Source: Silanimonas sp021297925 (GTDB lineage: Bacteria; Pseudomonadota; Gammaproteobacteria; Xanthomonadales; Xanthomonadaceae). Taken from it: a stretch of 64,000 nucleotides of DNA. The translations under genes were made by a program, and so were the position numbers. The stretch lies in assembly GCA_027532825.1 (NCBI GenBank), contig JAPZTL010000002.1:496001-560000 (forward strand). Direction: 5' to 3'. Under the pieces are notes generated by a model. That model worked only from the letters and a program-made list of their open reading frames with translations. It made no database searches and was not told where the DNA came from. This document shows, piece by piece, positions 16,478 to 24,206 of this stretch. Within the stretch, counting starts at the first letter, position 1. Each line of letters begins with the position of its first letter.

Positions 16478-19279
16478 TCAGGGTTGGCACCCCTGCGTGC
16501 GCCCCTGGCCGTCCAGCATGCTGAGCGTGTCGACGGTGTTCCACGTGCCCGGCACCCCACCAACGAAGCTGGCATTCACCGTGATCTCCGTCATTCGTGA
16601 CTCGCCGAGGACCCGCTTCAGGGTGCCGACGCTCGTCCTCGCCGGCTCCCCCCCCCGTGCGCAGAGGGGGCAAAACCCCGTCAGCTGCTGCAGCGGGATG
16701 GACAGCGCGCCTCGACCGCCCGGCAAGCTCTCCGCCACCAGGAACCGCGCCACGCCCCTCGCGTCGTACACGAAGGCCGAGTAGAACTCGTAGGGGCCCG
16801 GGCTCGTCAGCACCTGCGCGCTGTACCCCGTGCCGCTCCGCGCCGGATCGAAGTAATGCTGGCTGATGTCCGCCGGCGAGCCACCAATGGCCGGGCAACC
16901 GCGGCCCAGCGGGCTGAACGCCTCGCTGCCCATCTCGCCGTCCAGCGCGTAGCTGAAGGTGAAGGAATCCGGGCCCGTCGGCGTGGCGGTCGCTTTGCCC
17001 ACCTCGGTCAGGAACCCGCTGGCGCCCAGCCACGTGCCGCGGTAGATCGTGCCCTGCCACAGCCCGTTCGCACCGGGCGCGGTGCCCTGCAGGTAGTACC
17101 AGGTCGGCGTCTGGTTCTGCAGATAGGTGTACCAGAGACCCGCCCACACGCCGTCCGCCGGGAAAAGGAACAGCCCGTGCCCGGACCGGCCGGTGTTGTA
17201 GTAGCCGCCCGGGCGAACCACCGGGGCCGTGCCACTCACCGTCGCCCGCACCACCACCGTCGCCGACGACGCCGTCATGTTCACCGGCGTGACGTACCAG
17301 CGGCCCGCCGCCGGGCTCGCCACCGTCACGCTCTCGTTCCCGCCCAGCGTGGTCCCGCTCGCCTGCGCCTGGTTCCGCGGCGGTGCAAGCCCGATCGACG
17401 GAACCGCACTTCCCGCCACCGGCGCCGGCACGCGGGCCAGGTACACGTCCACGTTCGATGCGCTCGTGGTCGTCACCGCCAGTTGCGTCGCCCCCGCCGG
17501 AACGTCGATGAACAACTGCTCATGACTGCCGTTTCCCGCCAGACGGAGCGTGCGGTCCTCGCCACTGACCAGGGCCAGCGCACTGCTGTCGTTCGCATTG
17601 CGCGTGAGCTTTACCGGGAACACCGCCTGCGTGGTGCCCGACAACTGCATCTGCACATAGCCCACGCGGGATTCGCCGTTGAGCAGCGTCGGGTCGTCCC
17701 ACTGCACCCGCAGCGGGAAGGCCTCGCCGGCTGGAAGAATCCCCGGCGCCGTGGTGACCAAGCTGCCGTCGCTCGGCAGCAAAGGAACCTCGTAACGGAA
17801 CAAACGACCCGCCTGCGCCGAGGCCCCGCGGTTGTGCAGCATCGCCCAGTACCGGCCCGTGCCACCGGCAGGAACGGTGATCAGCAGCTCGCAGCGCTCG
17901 CCCGCCGCGCTCATCGCCGAGGTGCAGCGCAGTTCGTTCTCCGACGGCTGGCCGTCGCCGTTGAGGTCTTCGCCAAGGTACAGGTCGACATCCCCACCCA
18001 GACCCGAGGCATCGGCGAACACCTGCCATGCCAGCGCCGAGCCCGAACGACCGGCCAGCGTACCGGCCACGTGCGCCGTGCCCACGCGCCCGTTGTCCCA
18101 CGGCGTCTGCGGCACCGCATCCACACCCAAAGAGAGATCACCCACCACCGGCGCCGACAGTGACGATGCCGCGAACTGCACGCCGGGCAAGGCGCGAAGG
18201 CCTGACAGCGTCACGTCGACGAAGCCGCGCTGCGCCGGCACCGTCAGGTTGATCGGCAACTGGTTGGCGAAAAAGGCCCAAACGACCTCGGCGAACTCGA
18301 TATCGCGGCTCTGGATGCCCGTCGTCGGATTCGGAGCCACCAGCACCGTGCGGCTGGGCGTGGTGTGGCCGGCACCGTTGAGGCGCCACCACTGCAAGGG
18401 CGTGGTACCGGCGTAGTCGAAGCGCTGCGCGGGGCCGCCGTCGTTGGCATCGACCTCGACCGTGGCTTGCGTCGGCACCACGCCCTGCAGGCCATTGATC
18501 TGCAGCCAACGGTCGCGCGTGGCCTCGGCCGAGATCACCCGGCCACGGTTGCAGTTGCCCCCCACGTTGGCGACACAGCCGCCCGCCCAAGGCATGGGCG
18601 TATCCGCATCGCCGTGCAGGATCAGGATCGGCAATGGGCGACTGGGGCCGCTGGTGCAGGCGCCGGGCTTGGGCGAGAGCGGCAGGCTGCCCGATCCCGT
18701 CGCGACGGCGCCAACGCGGTCGGCGTGGTGGAACGCGAAGGCATGCGTCATCTGTGCACCGTTCGATCCGCCCGTCATGAACAACCGGCGGTTGTCGAGG
18801 CCGTACTCGGTGCCGATGCGCTGCACGAGGGCGTTGAGGAAGCCGACATCATCGGCGTTGCTGGCCACCTCGTTGTCGGCCCGGCAGTCCACCCAGCCGA
18901 CTTTTCCGGTGGCGTCCGCCGCCGGCAATCCACCGGGGTAGACCACGACGAAACCCTCGCGATCGGCCACGGTGCGGAACACCGACAGGGGGTGGTTGCC
19001 GGTCAGCGCGACATCCAAGCCCTCACCGCCGCCGCCGTGCAGCACGAAGACCACGGCCCGCGGCGCGGTGAGGCCGGCAGGCACATGCACCCGGAACTGG
19101 CGCACCACGCCGTTGACCGTGATCGTCTGGTCGCTCAGCCCTGCCGGGTAGGGGTTCTGCGCCCGAAGCCCGCTGCCGGGTATCGCGAGCAGGGCGAGGA
19201 ACAGGGCAAGGACGACGCTCGCGACGAGCGTGGGCTGCGGCCGCCGCGGCCGGGAGGAGTCGAGGAAGCGCATGGGCAT
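16478..19279 (-). CDS. Secreted LpqC/PHB-depolymerase-like esterase with long C-terminal repeat region
   Basis: 933 residues. Signal peptide 1-41 (twin Pro/Arg lead, then VVLALFLALLAIPGSGLRA). An alpha/beta-hydrolase domain (about 45-335) of the LpqC/PHB depolymerase type has the oxyanion segment LHGGGG (80-85), nucleophile Ser172 in TGGSNGAQ, Asp in ILHGDADTPMP (224-226) and His305 in NGAGHTTP. Residues ~340-690 are beta-sandwich-like, with a DLNGDGQPSENE stretch like a dockerin/EF-type calcium loop. The last ~240 residues hold two related aromatic modules (RSGHGLFLFP...WYYLQG and RSGTGYSAQVL...RFLVAE). It probably releases ester-linked substrates outside the cell; the exact substrate is unknown. 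Confidence 0.78.
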   Translation of the reverse strand: MPMRFLDSSRPRRPQPTLVASVVLALFLALLAIPGSGLRAQNPYPAGLSDQTITVNGVVRQFRVHVPAGLTAPRAVVFVLHGGGGEGLDVALTGNHPLSVFRTVADREGFVVVYPGGLPAADATGKVGWVDCRADNEVASNADDVGFLNALVQRIGTEYGLDNRRLFMTGGSNGAQMTHAFAFHHADRVGAVATGSGSLPLSPKPGACTSGPSRPLPILILHGDADTPMPWAGGCVANVGGNCNRGRVISAEATRDRWLQINGLQGVVPTQATVEVDANDGGPAQRFDYAGTTPLQWWRLNGAGHTTPSRTVLVAPNPTTGIQSRDIEFAEVVWAFFANQLPINLTVPAQRGFVDVTLSGLRALPGVQFAASSLSAPVVGDLSLGVDAVPQTPWDNGRVGTAHVAGTLAGRSGSALAWQVFADASGLGGDVDLYLGEDLNGDGQPSENELRCTSAMSAAGERCELLITVPAGGTGRYWAMLHNRGASAQAGRLFRYEVPLLPSDGSLVTTAPGILPAGEAFPLRVQWDDPTLLNGESRVGYVQMQLSGTTQAVFPVKLTRNANDSSALALVSGEDRTLRLAGNGSHEQLFIDVPAGATQLAVTTTSASNVDVYLARVPAPVAGSAVPSIGLAPPRNQAQASGTTLGGNESVTVASPAAGRWYVTPVNMTASSATVVVRATVSGTAPVVRPGGYYNTGRSGHGLFLFPADGVWAGLWYTYLQNQTPTWYYLQGTAPGANGLWQGTIYRGTWLGASGFLTEVGKATATPTGPDSFTFSYALDGEMGSEAFSPLGRGCPAIGGSPADISQHYFDPARSGTGYSAQVLTSPGPYEFYSAFVYDARGVARFLVAESLPGGRGALSIPLQQLTGFCPLCARGGEPARTSVGTLKRVLGESRMTEITVNASFVGGVPGTWNTVDTLSMLDGQGRTQGCQP

Positions 19280-19381
19280 CCAGAGAGGAAGATGTCCTCA
19301 TCCAACGCACCATCCGTCCCGTGGTTGACCGGCGCACCACGTCGGGCAAGGGCCGGCGGGCGCCCCGGACGAATGGCACGC

Positions 19382-19417
19382 TTTACGCCACTTGCGCAAT
19401 ACGCGCCATAAGCGCAA
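19382..19417 (+). promoter_or_regulatory. Candidate promoter/operator of the zeta-type toxin-antitoxin operon
   Basis: TTTACG (19382-19387) and CCATAA (19406-19411) are spaced 18 bp, a weak sigma-70 pair. TTGCGC (19392-19397) and GCGCAA (19412-19417) form an inverted repeat overlapping the -10 region, a plausible site for self-repression by the antitoxin. This is a pattern call only. Confidence 0.35.
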
Positions 19418-19457
19418 ATTGGCCCTGCGGCCCGCTTGGCCGCGGGAGATGCCTGCC

Positions 19458-19805
19458 ATGAAGCCCCGGGTCCGCGAAGCCACGGCGTCCTCCGCCCTCG
19501 AAGCCCTGCCCGCCACCACGGTGCGCCGCGACTGGGCCACCGCGAAGGACCGTCTGCGCGCCAAGGGCGTGCTCGCCCTGACCACGCACGACCGCGTCGA
19601 GGCCGTGCTGCTCGACCCCGCTGTCTACGAGGCCCTCGTCGCCCGCGCCGAGGCCGCCGACCAGGCCCTGCTCGACGGCCTGACCCGCCGCTTCGACGAG
19701 CGCTTGGCCGCGCTGGGCACGCCCGAAGCCGGCGACCGCCTGCGCGGCGCCTTCGCCCGCGAGGGCCGCATCGACACCCCGCCGCGCGCCGGGAACGCGT
19801 TCTGA
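19458..19805 (+). CDS. Antitoxin-like protein paired with a zeta toxin
   Basis: About 115 residues from ATG 19458, which has GGGAG nine bases upstream; ATG 19449 directly abuts that motif, and a TTG at 19392 opens the longest frame. The stretch VLALTTHDRVEAVLLDPAVYEALV is the Phd/YefM-like signature (operator-binding N-half, then toxin-contact helix). The C-half, rich in Arg/Glu, would wrap the toxin. It lies 11 bp before the zeta gene on the same strand, the usual antitoxin-toxin order. Not a sequence I can name more exactly. Confidence 0.7.
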   Translation: MKPRVREATASSALEALPATTVRRDWATAKDRLRAKGVLALTTHDRVEAVLLDPAVYEALVARAEAADQALLDGLTRRFDERLAALGTPEAGDRLRGAFAREGRIDTPPRAGNAF

Positions 19806-19816
19806 ACCCGAGGCCG

Positions 19817-20434
19817 GTGATCTACGTCCTCGCCGGCGTCAACGGCGGGGGCAAGAGTTCGCTCGGTGGCGCCGTGCTGCGCGAGGCCGGCATGGCCTGG
19901 TTCAACCCGGACGACTGGTCGCGCGCGCTGCAGGCCGCCGGCCGGCCGCGCGAGGTCGCCGATGCCGAGGCTTGGGCCGAAGGCCAGCGCCGCCTCAAGG
20001 CCGCGATCGCCGCCGACCGCTCTTTCGCCTTCGAGACCACGCTGGGCGGGCGCTCCGTCACCGCGACGCTGGTCGAAGCCAGCCGCAGCCACGACGTGCT
20101 GGTCTGGTACGTCGGCCTCGACAGCGTGGCGCGCCACCTCGAACGCGTGGCGCTGCGCGTGCGACACGGTGGCCACGACATCCCCGCCGCGAAGATCCGC
20201 GAGCGCTGGCTCGGCTCGATGGCCAACCTCGTGCGGCTCGTGCCGCACGCGGCCGGCATCCAAGTCTTCGACAACTCGACCGCGGTGCCCGAAGGCGAGC
20301 CGCTGCGCGCGCCCCGCCTCTTGGCCGTCATCGAGGCCGGGCGGCTGCGCTGGCCGCCGCCCGAAGCGATCGACCGCGTGCCGCGCTGGGCGGTGCCGGT
20401 CGTGGAGGCGGGGTTGGGGGAACGGCCGGGCTGA
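19817..20434 (+). CDS. Zeta-toxin family kinase
   Basis: 205 residues from GTG 19817 (MIYVLAGVNGGGKSS after start conversion). The P-loop is GVNGGGKSS (7-15). AWFNPDDWSR and SFAFETTLGG match the zeta substrate and catalytic segments, and RHGGHDIPAAKIRERWLGSMANL is the arginine-rich C-terminal region that binds ATP phosphates. The family phosphorylates UDP-N-acetylglucosamine or related sugars and blocks wall synthesis. Here it is paired with a Phd-like rather than epsilon antitoxin. The first candidate codon CTG 19802 is less likely. Confidence 0.85.
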   Translation: MIYVLAGVNGGGKSSLGGAVLREAGMAWFNPDDWSRALQAAGRPREVADAEAWAEGQRRLKAAIAADRSFAFETTLGGRSVTATLVEASRSHDVLVWYVGLDSVARHLERVALRVRHGGHDIPAAKIRERWLGSMANLVRLVPHAAGIQVFDNSTAVPEGEPLRAPRLLAVIEAGRLRWPPPEAIDRVPRWAVPVVEAGLGERPG

Positions 20435-20638
20435 AAGGCGGCACGGTGCATCCGCGCACCCCTGCTGACACTCGTTCCGGTCCGCGCCCACGCTTCAGTC
20501 GTTGCGGCGGCCCACCCCCTGGCCTTTCGCGTTCAGTCCCGGAGCACCGTGTTCCCGTCGAAGTGCTCCGCCGCCATCTCGCCGCAATCGAGAACCAGCA
20601 CGACCACCGCATTCGCCGACAGATGAAACGCGCCGCGG
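20435..20638. other. Intergenic stretch between the two convergent toxin-antitoxin modules
   Basis: About 200 bp between the zeta stop and the antitoxin stop on the other strand. Only short overlapping frames are open and none has a credible start or family match. No terminator with a T-run was seen. Confidence 0.5.
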
Positions 20639-20938
20639 TTACGCCGGAACGACGGTGAACCGCACGCCGAAGGCGCTGACCACGCGCTGGATCGTGTCGA
20701 AGCGCGGGTGCGCGCCCGGGCTGAGCGCCTTGTACAGCGCTTCACGCGTCACGCCCGACGCCTTCGACACTTCGGTCATGCCACGAGCGCGGGCCACGTC
20801 ATTGAGGGCGGCAAGCAACAGGGCCTCATCGTTCTCTTCGAGCACGACAGAGAGATACTCGGCGATGGCTTTTTCGTCGTCGAGATACTCGGCCACATCG
20901 AAGCGCTTCAGTTCGGAGAGCTTGATCTTGCGGCTCAT
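20639..20938 (-). CDS. HigA-like addiction-module antidote (HTH)
   Basis: 99 residues from ATG 20938; a GTG at 20941, directly after the toxin stop (TGAGTGATG), is an equal alternative. The N-half (SELKRFDVAEYLDDEKAIAEYL) and the helix-turn-helix MTEVSKASGVTREALYKALS (about 55-75) are those of the addiction module antidote family paired with HigB/RelE-like toxins. The toxin gene comes first, as in HigBA. It should neutralise the toxin and repress the promoter at 21245-21273. Confidence 0.87.
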   Translation of the reverse strand: MSRKIKLSELKRFDVAEYLDDEKAIAEYLSVVLEENDEALLLAALNDVARARGMTEVSKASGVTREALYKALSPGAHPRFDTIQRVVSAFGVRFTVVPA

Positions 20939-20941
20939 CAC

Positions 20942-21238
20942 TCAGTCCTCCAGGGTCTTGGCCAAGGCGATGGCCTTGACGATGTCGCTGGTCTGCGTGG
21001 ATTTCTCGCCACCGCCCAGCATCAGAATCAGCACTCTGTCGCGCTGAACGTAGTAAAGCCGCCAGCCCGGGCCAAAGTGCTTCCGCATCTCGTAAACGCC
21101 TTCTCCCACCGGTTCCACATCGCCAAGGTTGCCGAGCTCGGCTTTGCGCAGACGCTTGAGAAGGCGGGTGCGGGTCAGACTGTCCTTCAAGCCCCACAGC
21201 CACGCGCTGAAGTCTTGGGTTTCGAGGACGGTGTGCAT
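20942..21238 (-). CDS. HigB/RelE-like addiction-module killer protein
   Basis: 98 residues. The frame FSAWLWGLKDSLTRTRLLKRLRKAELGNLGDVEP, then VYEMRKHFGPGWRLYYVQRD and LMLGGGEKSTQTSDIVKAIAL, matches the phage-derived Gp49-like/HigB killer family, which cleaves mRNA at the ribosome. First gene of the pair. The promoter spacing suggests the message may begin at or next to the ATG. Confidence 0.88.
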   Translation of the reverse strand: MHTVLETQDFSAWLWGLKDSLTRTRLLKRLRKAELGNLGDVEPVGEGVYEMRKHFGPGWRLYYVQRDRVLILMLGGGEKSTQTSDIVKAIALAKTLED

Positions 21239-21244
21239 ACCTCA

Positions 21245-21273
21245 ACTGTAATCACTTGGATACGGCGATTCAA
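21245..21273 (-). promoter_or_regulatory. Promoter of the higBA-like operon
   Basis: On the minus strand, TTGAAT (21268-21273) and TACAGT (21245-21250) have the ideal 17-bp spacing. The toxin ATG at 21238 lies 7 bp beyond the -10, where transcription would start, so a leaderless or near-leaderless transcript is predicted. Confidence 0.6.
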
Positions 21274-21704
21274 GCGGGTGGCGGCATGCATGCGCCCTGC
21301 GTCCGGTGGCGCGTTCCGCGCCGGCGCCCGTTCCGTCACATCCGTCCGCGACTGGAAGTGCTGATCACGTAAGGGCGGGGCGGCACCTCCAGCGCAAGAC
21401 ACCCCCACGCCGACAGGTTCGACGTTTAGCCCCAGAGCTGCCGGGCCCCGTCACCCCGCCCTTCCCGCCGCCGTCCGACGGCGGCAGGTAACCATGAATC
21501 ATCCGGCACTGCGTGTGGGCCTGGAACCCCGTCCCACCATGGAAGCGCCGGCCGGCTTTGTGTGCGGCGGTACTGACAGTCACTGGAATTGCCAACTGCA
21601 CGAGTCGAGCACATGCCGATCCCCTCGAGAAACATCGGGGCGGTTCGGTCCCGAATGGCGCCCAGCCTATCCAAGCGAGGCGCCACTCGTGAAACCTCGT
21701 CCGA
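21274..21704. other. Gene-poor gap with a hairpin
   Basis: About 430 bp with no credible gene. GCCGCCGT / ACGGCGGC make a perfect 8-bp stem with a CCG loop at 21467-21485, without a T-run. The composition is mixed and locally less GC-rich (for example around 21580-21640), unlike flanking coding DNA. Short frames of 60-98 codons exist on both strands but have no domain or clear start signal. It may be a remnant beside the toxin-antitoxin modules. Confidence 0.5.
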
Positions 21705-22355
21705 TCACAACGCCCGATGCACCGCCTCGCCGAACAGCGCGGTGTGGTGAGCGCAATCGTTGAGCCGCACCACCTCCAGCCGCTCGACGCTGGGGCCTTC
21801 GAGCAGGTTCAGCGTGGTCGGCGCTTGGCGGAAGCCCCAGACCTTCGACAGCGGGATGCCCAGCAGGCGGCACAGCAGCACGCGGTTCACCGCATCGTGC
21901 GCGACCAGCAGCAGGGTGTCGTCGTCGCCAAGCCCCTCGCAGGCGCGGGCGAAGCCCCGCCACGCCCGCTCCAGCACCACCGGCAGCGATTCACCACCGG
22001 GGCCGGGCATCAGCACCGTTTCCGGCGCCTCGCGCCACGCGGCGAGCCGCTCGCCGTCCTCGGCGCGGATCTCGCTGGCGAGCTTGCCTTCCCAGGTGCC
22101 GTGGGCGATTTCCATCAGCTCCGGATCGAGGCCCAGCATCGCGGCGCGGCCTTCGCCCAGCGCGACTTCCGCCGTGCGCCGCGCCCGCGACAGCGGCGAG
22201 GCCACCGCGCGAGTGATGCGGACATCGGCGAGGCGCTCCGACAGCAGAGCCGCCTGCCGCTCCCCCACCGGGGAGAGCGGGATGTCGATCTGGCCCTGGT
22301 AGCGGCCTTCGGCGTTCCACGGGGTTTCCCCGTGACGTGCAAGCAGGACGCGCAT
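21705..22355 (-). CDS. Histidine phosphatase family protein, possible metal-independent phosphoserine phosphatase
   Basis: 216 residues. The phosphohistidine motif is LLARHGETPWN (His8), the second arginine is in ASPLSRARRTAE, the acid in LMEIAHGTWEGKL and the second His in LLVAHDAVNR. It is a cobC/gpmB-type phosphatase. The gene sits 3 bp after serA in the same operon. In Hydrogenobacter a member of this family is a phosphoserine phosphatase, so serine synthesis is a reasonable inference here; alpha-ribazole phosphatase is the main alternative, but no cobalamin genes are nearby. Confidence 0.85.
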   Translation of the reverse strand: MRVLLARHGETPWNAEGRYQGQIDIPLSPVGERQAALLSERLADVRITRAVASPLSRARRTAEVALGEGRAAMLGLDPELMEIAHGTWEGKLASEIRAEDGERLAAWREAPETVLMPGPGGESLPVVLERAWRGFARACEGLGDDDTLLLVAHDAVNRVLLCRLLGIPLSKVWGFRQAPTTLNLLEGPSVERLEVVRLNDCAHHTALFGEAVHRAL

Positions 22356-22358
22356 GGC

Positions 22359-23936
22359 TCAGACCTGCTGCAGCGAGAGCACGCCGGGGATGGCGCGCAG
22401 GGTGGCGAGGTGGGCGTCGTCCATTGGACGGTCCAGCGTGATCGCCGCGCGGGCCTGGCCGTCGCCGGCCGCGCCGAGCGCGAAGTTCACGATGTTGATG
22501 CCCGACGCACCGAGCTGGCTGCCAACGGTGCCGATCATGCCGGGGCGGTCCTCGTTGCGCATCAGCAGCACCGGCGACAGCGGATCGAACTCGATCTCGA
22601 CGCCGTCGAAGCGCACCACGCGCGGGCCGCGGTGCAGCGTGGCCTCGATCTCACGCGTGCGCTCCTGGCCGTCGTCGGTGACGCCGGTGATGCGCACGCG
22701 CAGCAGGCGGTCGAACCCGTCGCCGTCGCCGCCCACCGTCTCCGCCACCGTGAGGCCGCGCGCCGCGGCTTCGGCCAGCGCGTTCACCGGCGTGACGCGG
22801 CCCGAGGCCGTGCCCAGCACCGCCGCAGTGAGCAGGCGCGTCAGCGGCTTGGCATCGAGCTTGTCGGTGCGGCCGGCGTAGGTGATGTCGAGGCGCGTCG
22901 GCGCCGGCACCAGGCGAACGGCGAGCTTGCCCAGCGCCGTCATCAGCGGCATCCACGGCCCGATCTCGCGGGCGGCTTCGGCCGTGAGCGGCGGCAGGTT
23001 GACGCAGCCCGCGACCGCGCCGGTGTTGATGAAGTCGATGATCTGGCGGGCGAGGATGGTGCTGACGCCCTGCTGCGCTTCCGAAGTGCTGGCGCCGAGA
23101 TGCGGCGCGAGCACCATCTTCTTGCAGGCGCGCAGCGGCGAGTCCTCCGGCAGCGGCTCGGTGGCGAAGGTGTCGAGGCCGGCGCCGGCGAGGTGGCCCT
23201 CGTTGACCAGCTTCAGCAGCGCGTCCTCGTCGATCAGGCCGCCGCGCGCGGCGTTGATCACGTAGGCGCCCTTCTTCATCTTCGCCAGCTTCTCGGCGCT
23301 GAGGATGTTGGTGGTTTCCTTGGTGCGCGGGATGTGCAGGGTGATGACGTCGGCCCAAGCCAGCAGGGCGTCGAGGTCCATCAGCGGCACCGCACTCTTG
23401 GCGGCCGCGTTGGGCGGCAGGAAGGGGTCGAACGCAGCCACTTCCATGCCGATGCCACGCGCCTTGCGGGCCACCGTGCCGCCGATGCGGCCGAGGCCGA
23501 TCACGCCGAGGCGCTTGCCCTCGAGCTCGAAACCGGTGAGGCCGCTCTTCGGCCACTGGCCGGCCTTCATGCCGGCATCGGCGGCGGGCACGTGGCGGGC
23601 CAGCGAGAACAGCAGGGCCAGCGCCTGCTCGGCGGCGGCCAGGGTGTTGCCGTCGGGCGCGTTCATCACCGCGACGCCGCGGTCGGTGGCGGCCTCGACG
23701 TCGATGGTGTCGACGCCGGCGCCGGCGCGACCGATCACGCGCAGGTGCGTGGCGTGGACGAGGGCCTCGGCCGGCACCTTGGTGGCCGAGCGGACGATCA
23801 GCACGTCGACGTCAGCCAGGGCGCGCGACAGCGTGCCGGGGTCTTTGATGGCGTCGACGGTCTTGACCGACCAGCCGGCGTCGCGGAACAGGGTCAGGCC
23901 GTCTTCGTGGATACCGTCGCAAGCAAGAACGCGCAT
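22359..23936 (-). CDS. serA: D-3-phosphoglycerate dehydrogenase
   Basis: 525 residues, the long SerA type with catalytic, intervening and ACT domains. First step of serine synthesis. NAD-binding GLGRIGGTVARKARG (about 145-160), VINAARGGLIDE and the catalytic His in LAPHLGASTSEAQQG are present. The C-terminal ACT domain begins near VLLMRNEDRPGMIG (about 455), which binds serine for feedback inhibition in related enzymes. A GGAG Shine-Dalgarno lies 8 bp before the ATG. Confidence 0.97.
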   Translation of the reverse strand: MRVLACDGIHEDGLTLFRDAGWSVKTVDAIKDPGTLSRALADVDVLIVRSATKVPAEALVHATHLRVIGRAGAGVDTIDVEAATDRGVAVMNAPDGNTLAAAEQALALLFSLARHVPAADAGMKAGQWPKSGLTGFELEGKRLGVIGLGRIGGTVARKARGIGMEVAAFDPFLPPNAAAKSAVPLMDLDALLAWADVITLHIPRTKETTNILSAEKLAKMKKGAYVINAARGGLIDEDALLKLVNEGHLAGAGLDTFATEPLPEDSPLRACKKMVLAPHLGASTSEAQQGVSTILARQIIDFINTGAVAGCVNLPPLTAEAAREIGPWMPLMTALGKLAVRLVPAPTRLDITYAGRTDKLDAKPLTRLLTAAVLGTASGRVTPVNALAEAAARGLTVAETVGGDGDGFDRLLRVRITGVTDDGQERTREIEATLHRGPRVVRFDGVEIEFDPLSPVLLMRNEDRPGMIGTVGSQLGASGINIVNFALGAAGDGQARAAITLDRPMDDAHLATLRAIPGVLSLQQV

Positions 23937-24206
23937 GGAGCACTCCGTGGGTGAAGGGAAACGTCGGGAACAGGCGAACCGGCCGAAGCGGCCAGCACGG
24001 GAAGGGATCGACGGAAACCCACGGAAGACGCGCCACCGCGACGGCGCATGAGGCTCAACACAGCGGTGGCAGGGCGACGGTGCAAGGACCAGTAAAGCAT
24101 CGGTTGCACGGTCAGGAGACGGGGCGTCATACGCATGGGAGTCCTGAGCAGCCCCCCCAGAGTACTCGCCCGGCGCCCCGCTGTGAACCCCTGCCGCGAT
24201 CTCCGA
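23937..24206 (-). other. Upstream region of serA
   Basis: 270 bp between the TonB receptor stop and serA. It holds an inverted GTGCAA...TTGCAC pair near 24080-24115 and a small GGCCG-AAG-CGGCC hairpin near 23980-23993. There is no convincing -10/-35 pair and no clear terminator for the receptor gene. Confidence 0.35.

Noticed and set aside
20533..20745. 70-codon frame on the minus strand past the HigA-like gene
   Set aside because: It overlaps the antitoxin in another frame, has no plausible ribosome site, and the non-overlapping part gives no family match by eye.
21717..23954. Open frame of 745 codons on the plus strand
   Set aside because: It lies antisense to serA and the histidine phosphatase; its Ala/Arg/His/Gln-rich translation is the normal by-product of GC-rich coding DNA. 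The same applies to the long antisense frames at 5461-7488, 10805-13288, 12840-16784, 25650-27110 and 47231-49747.
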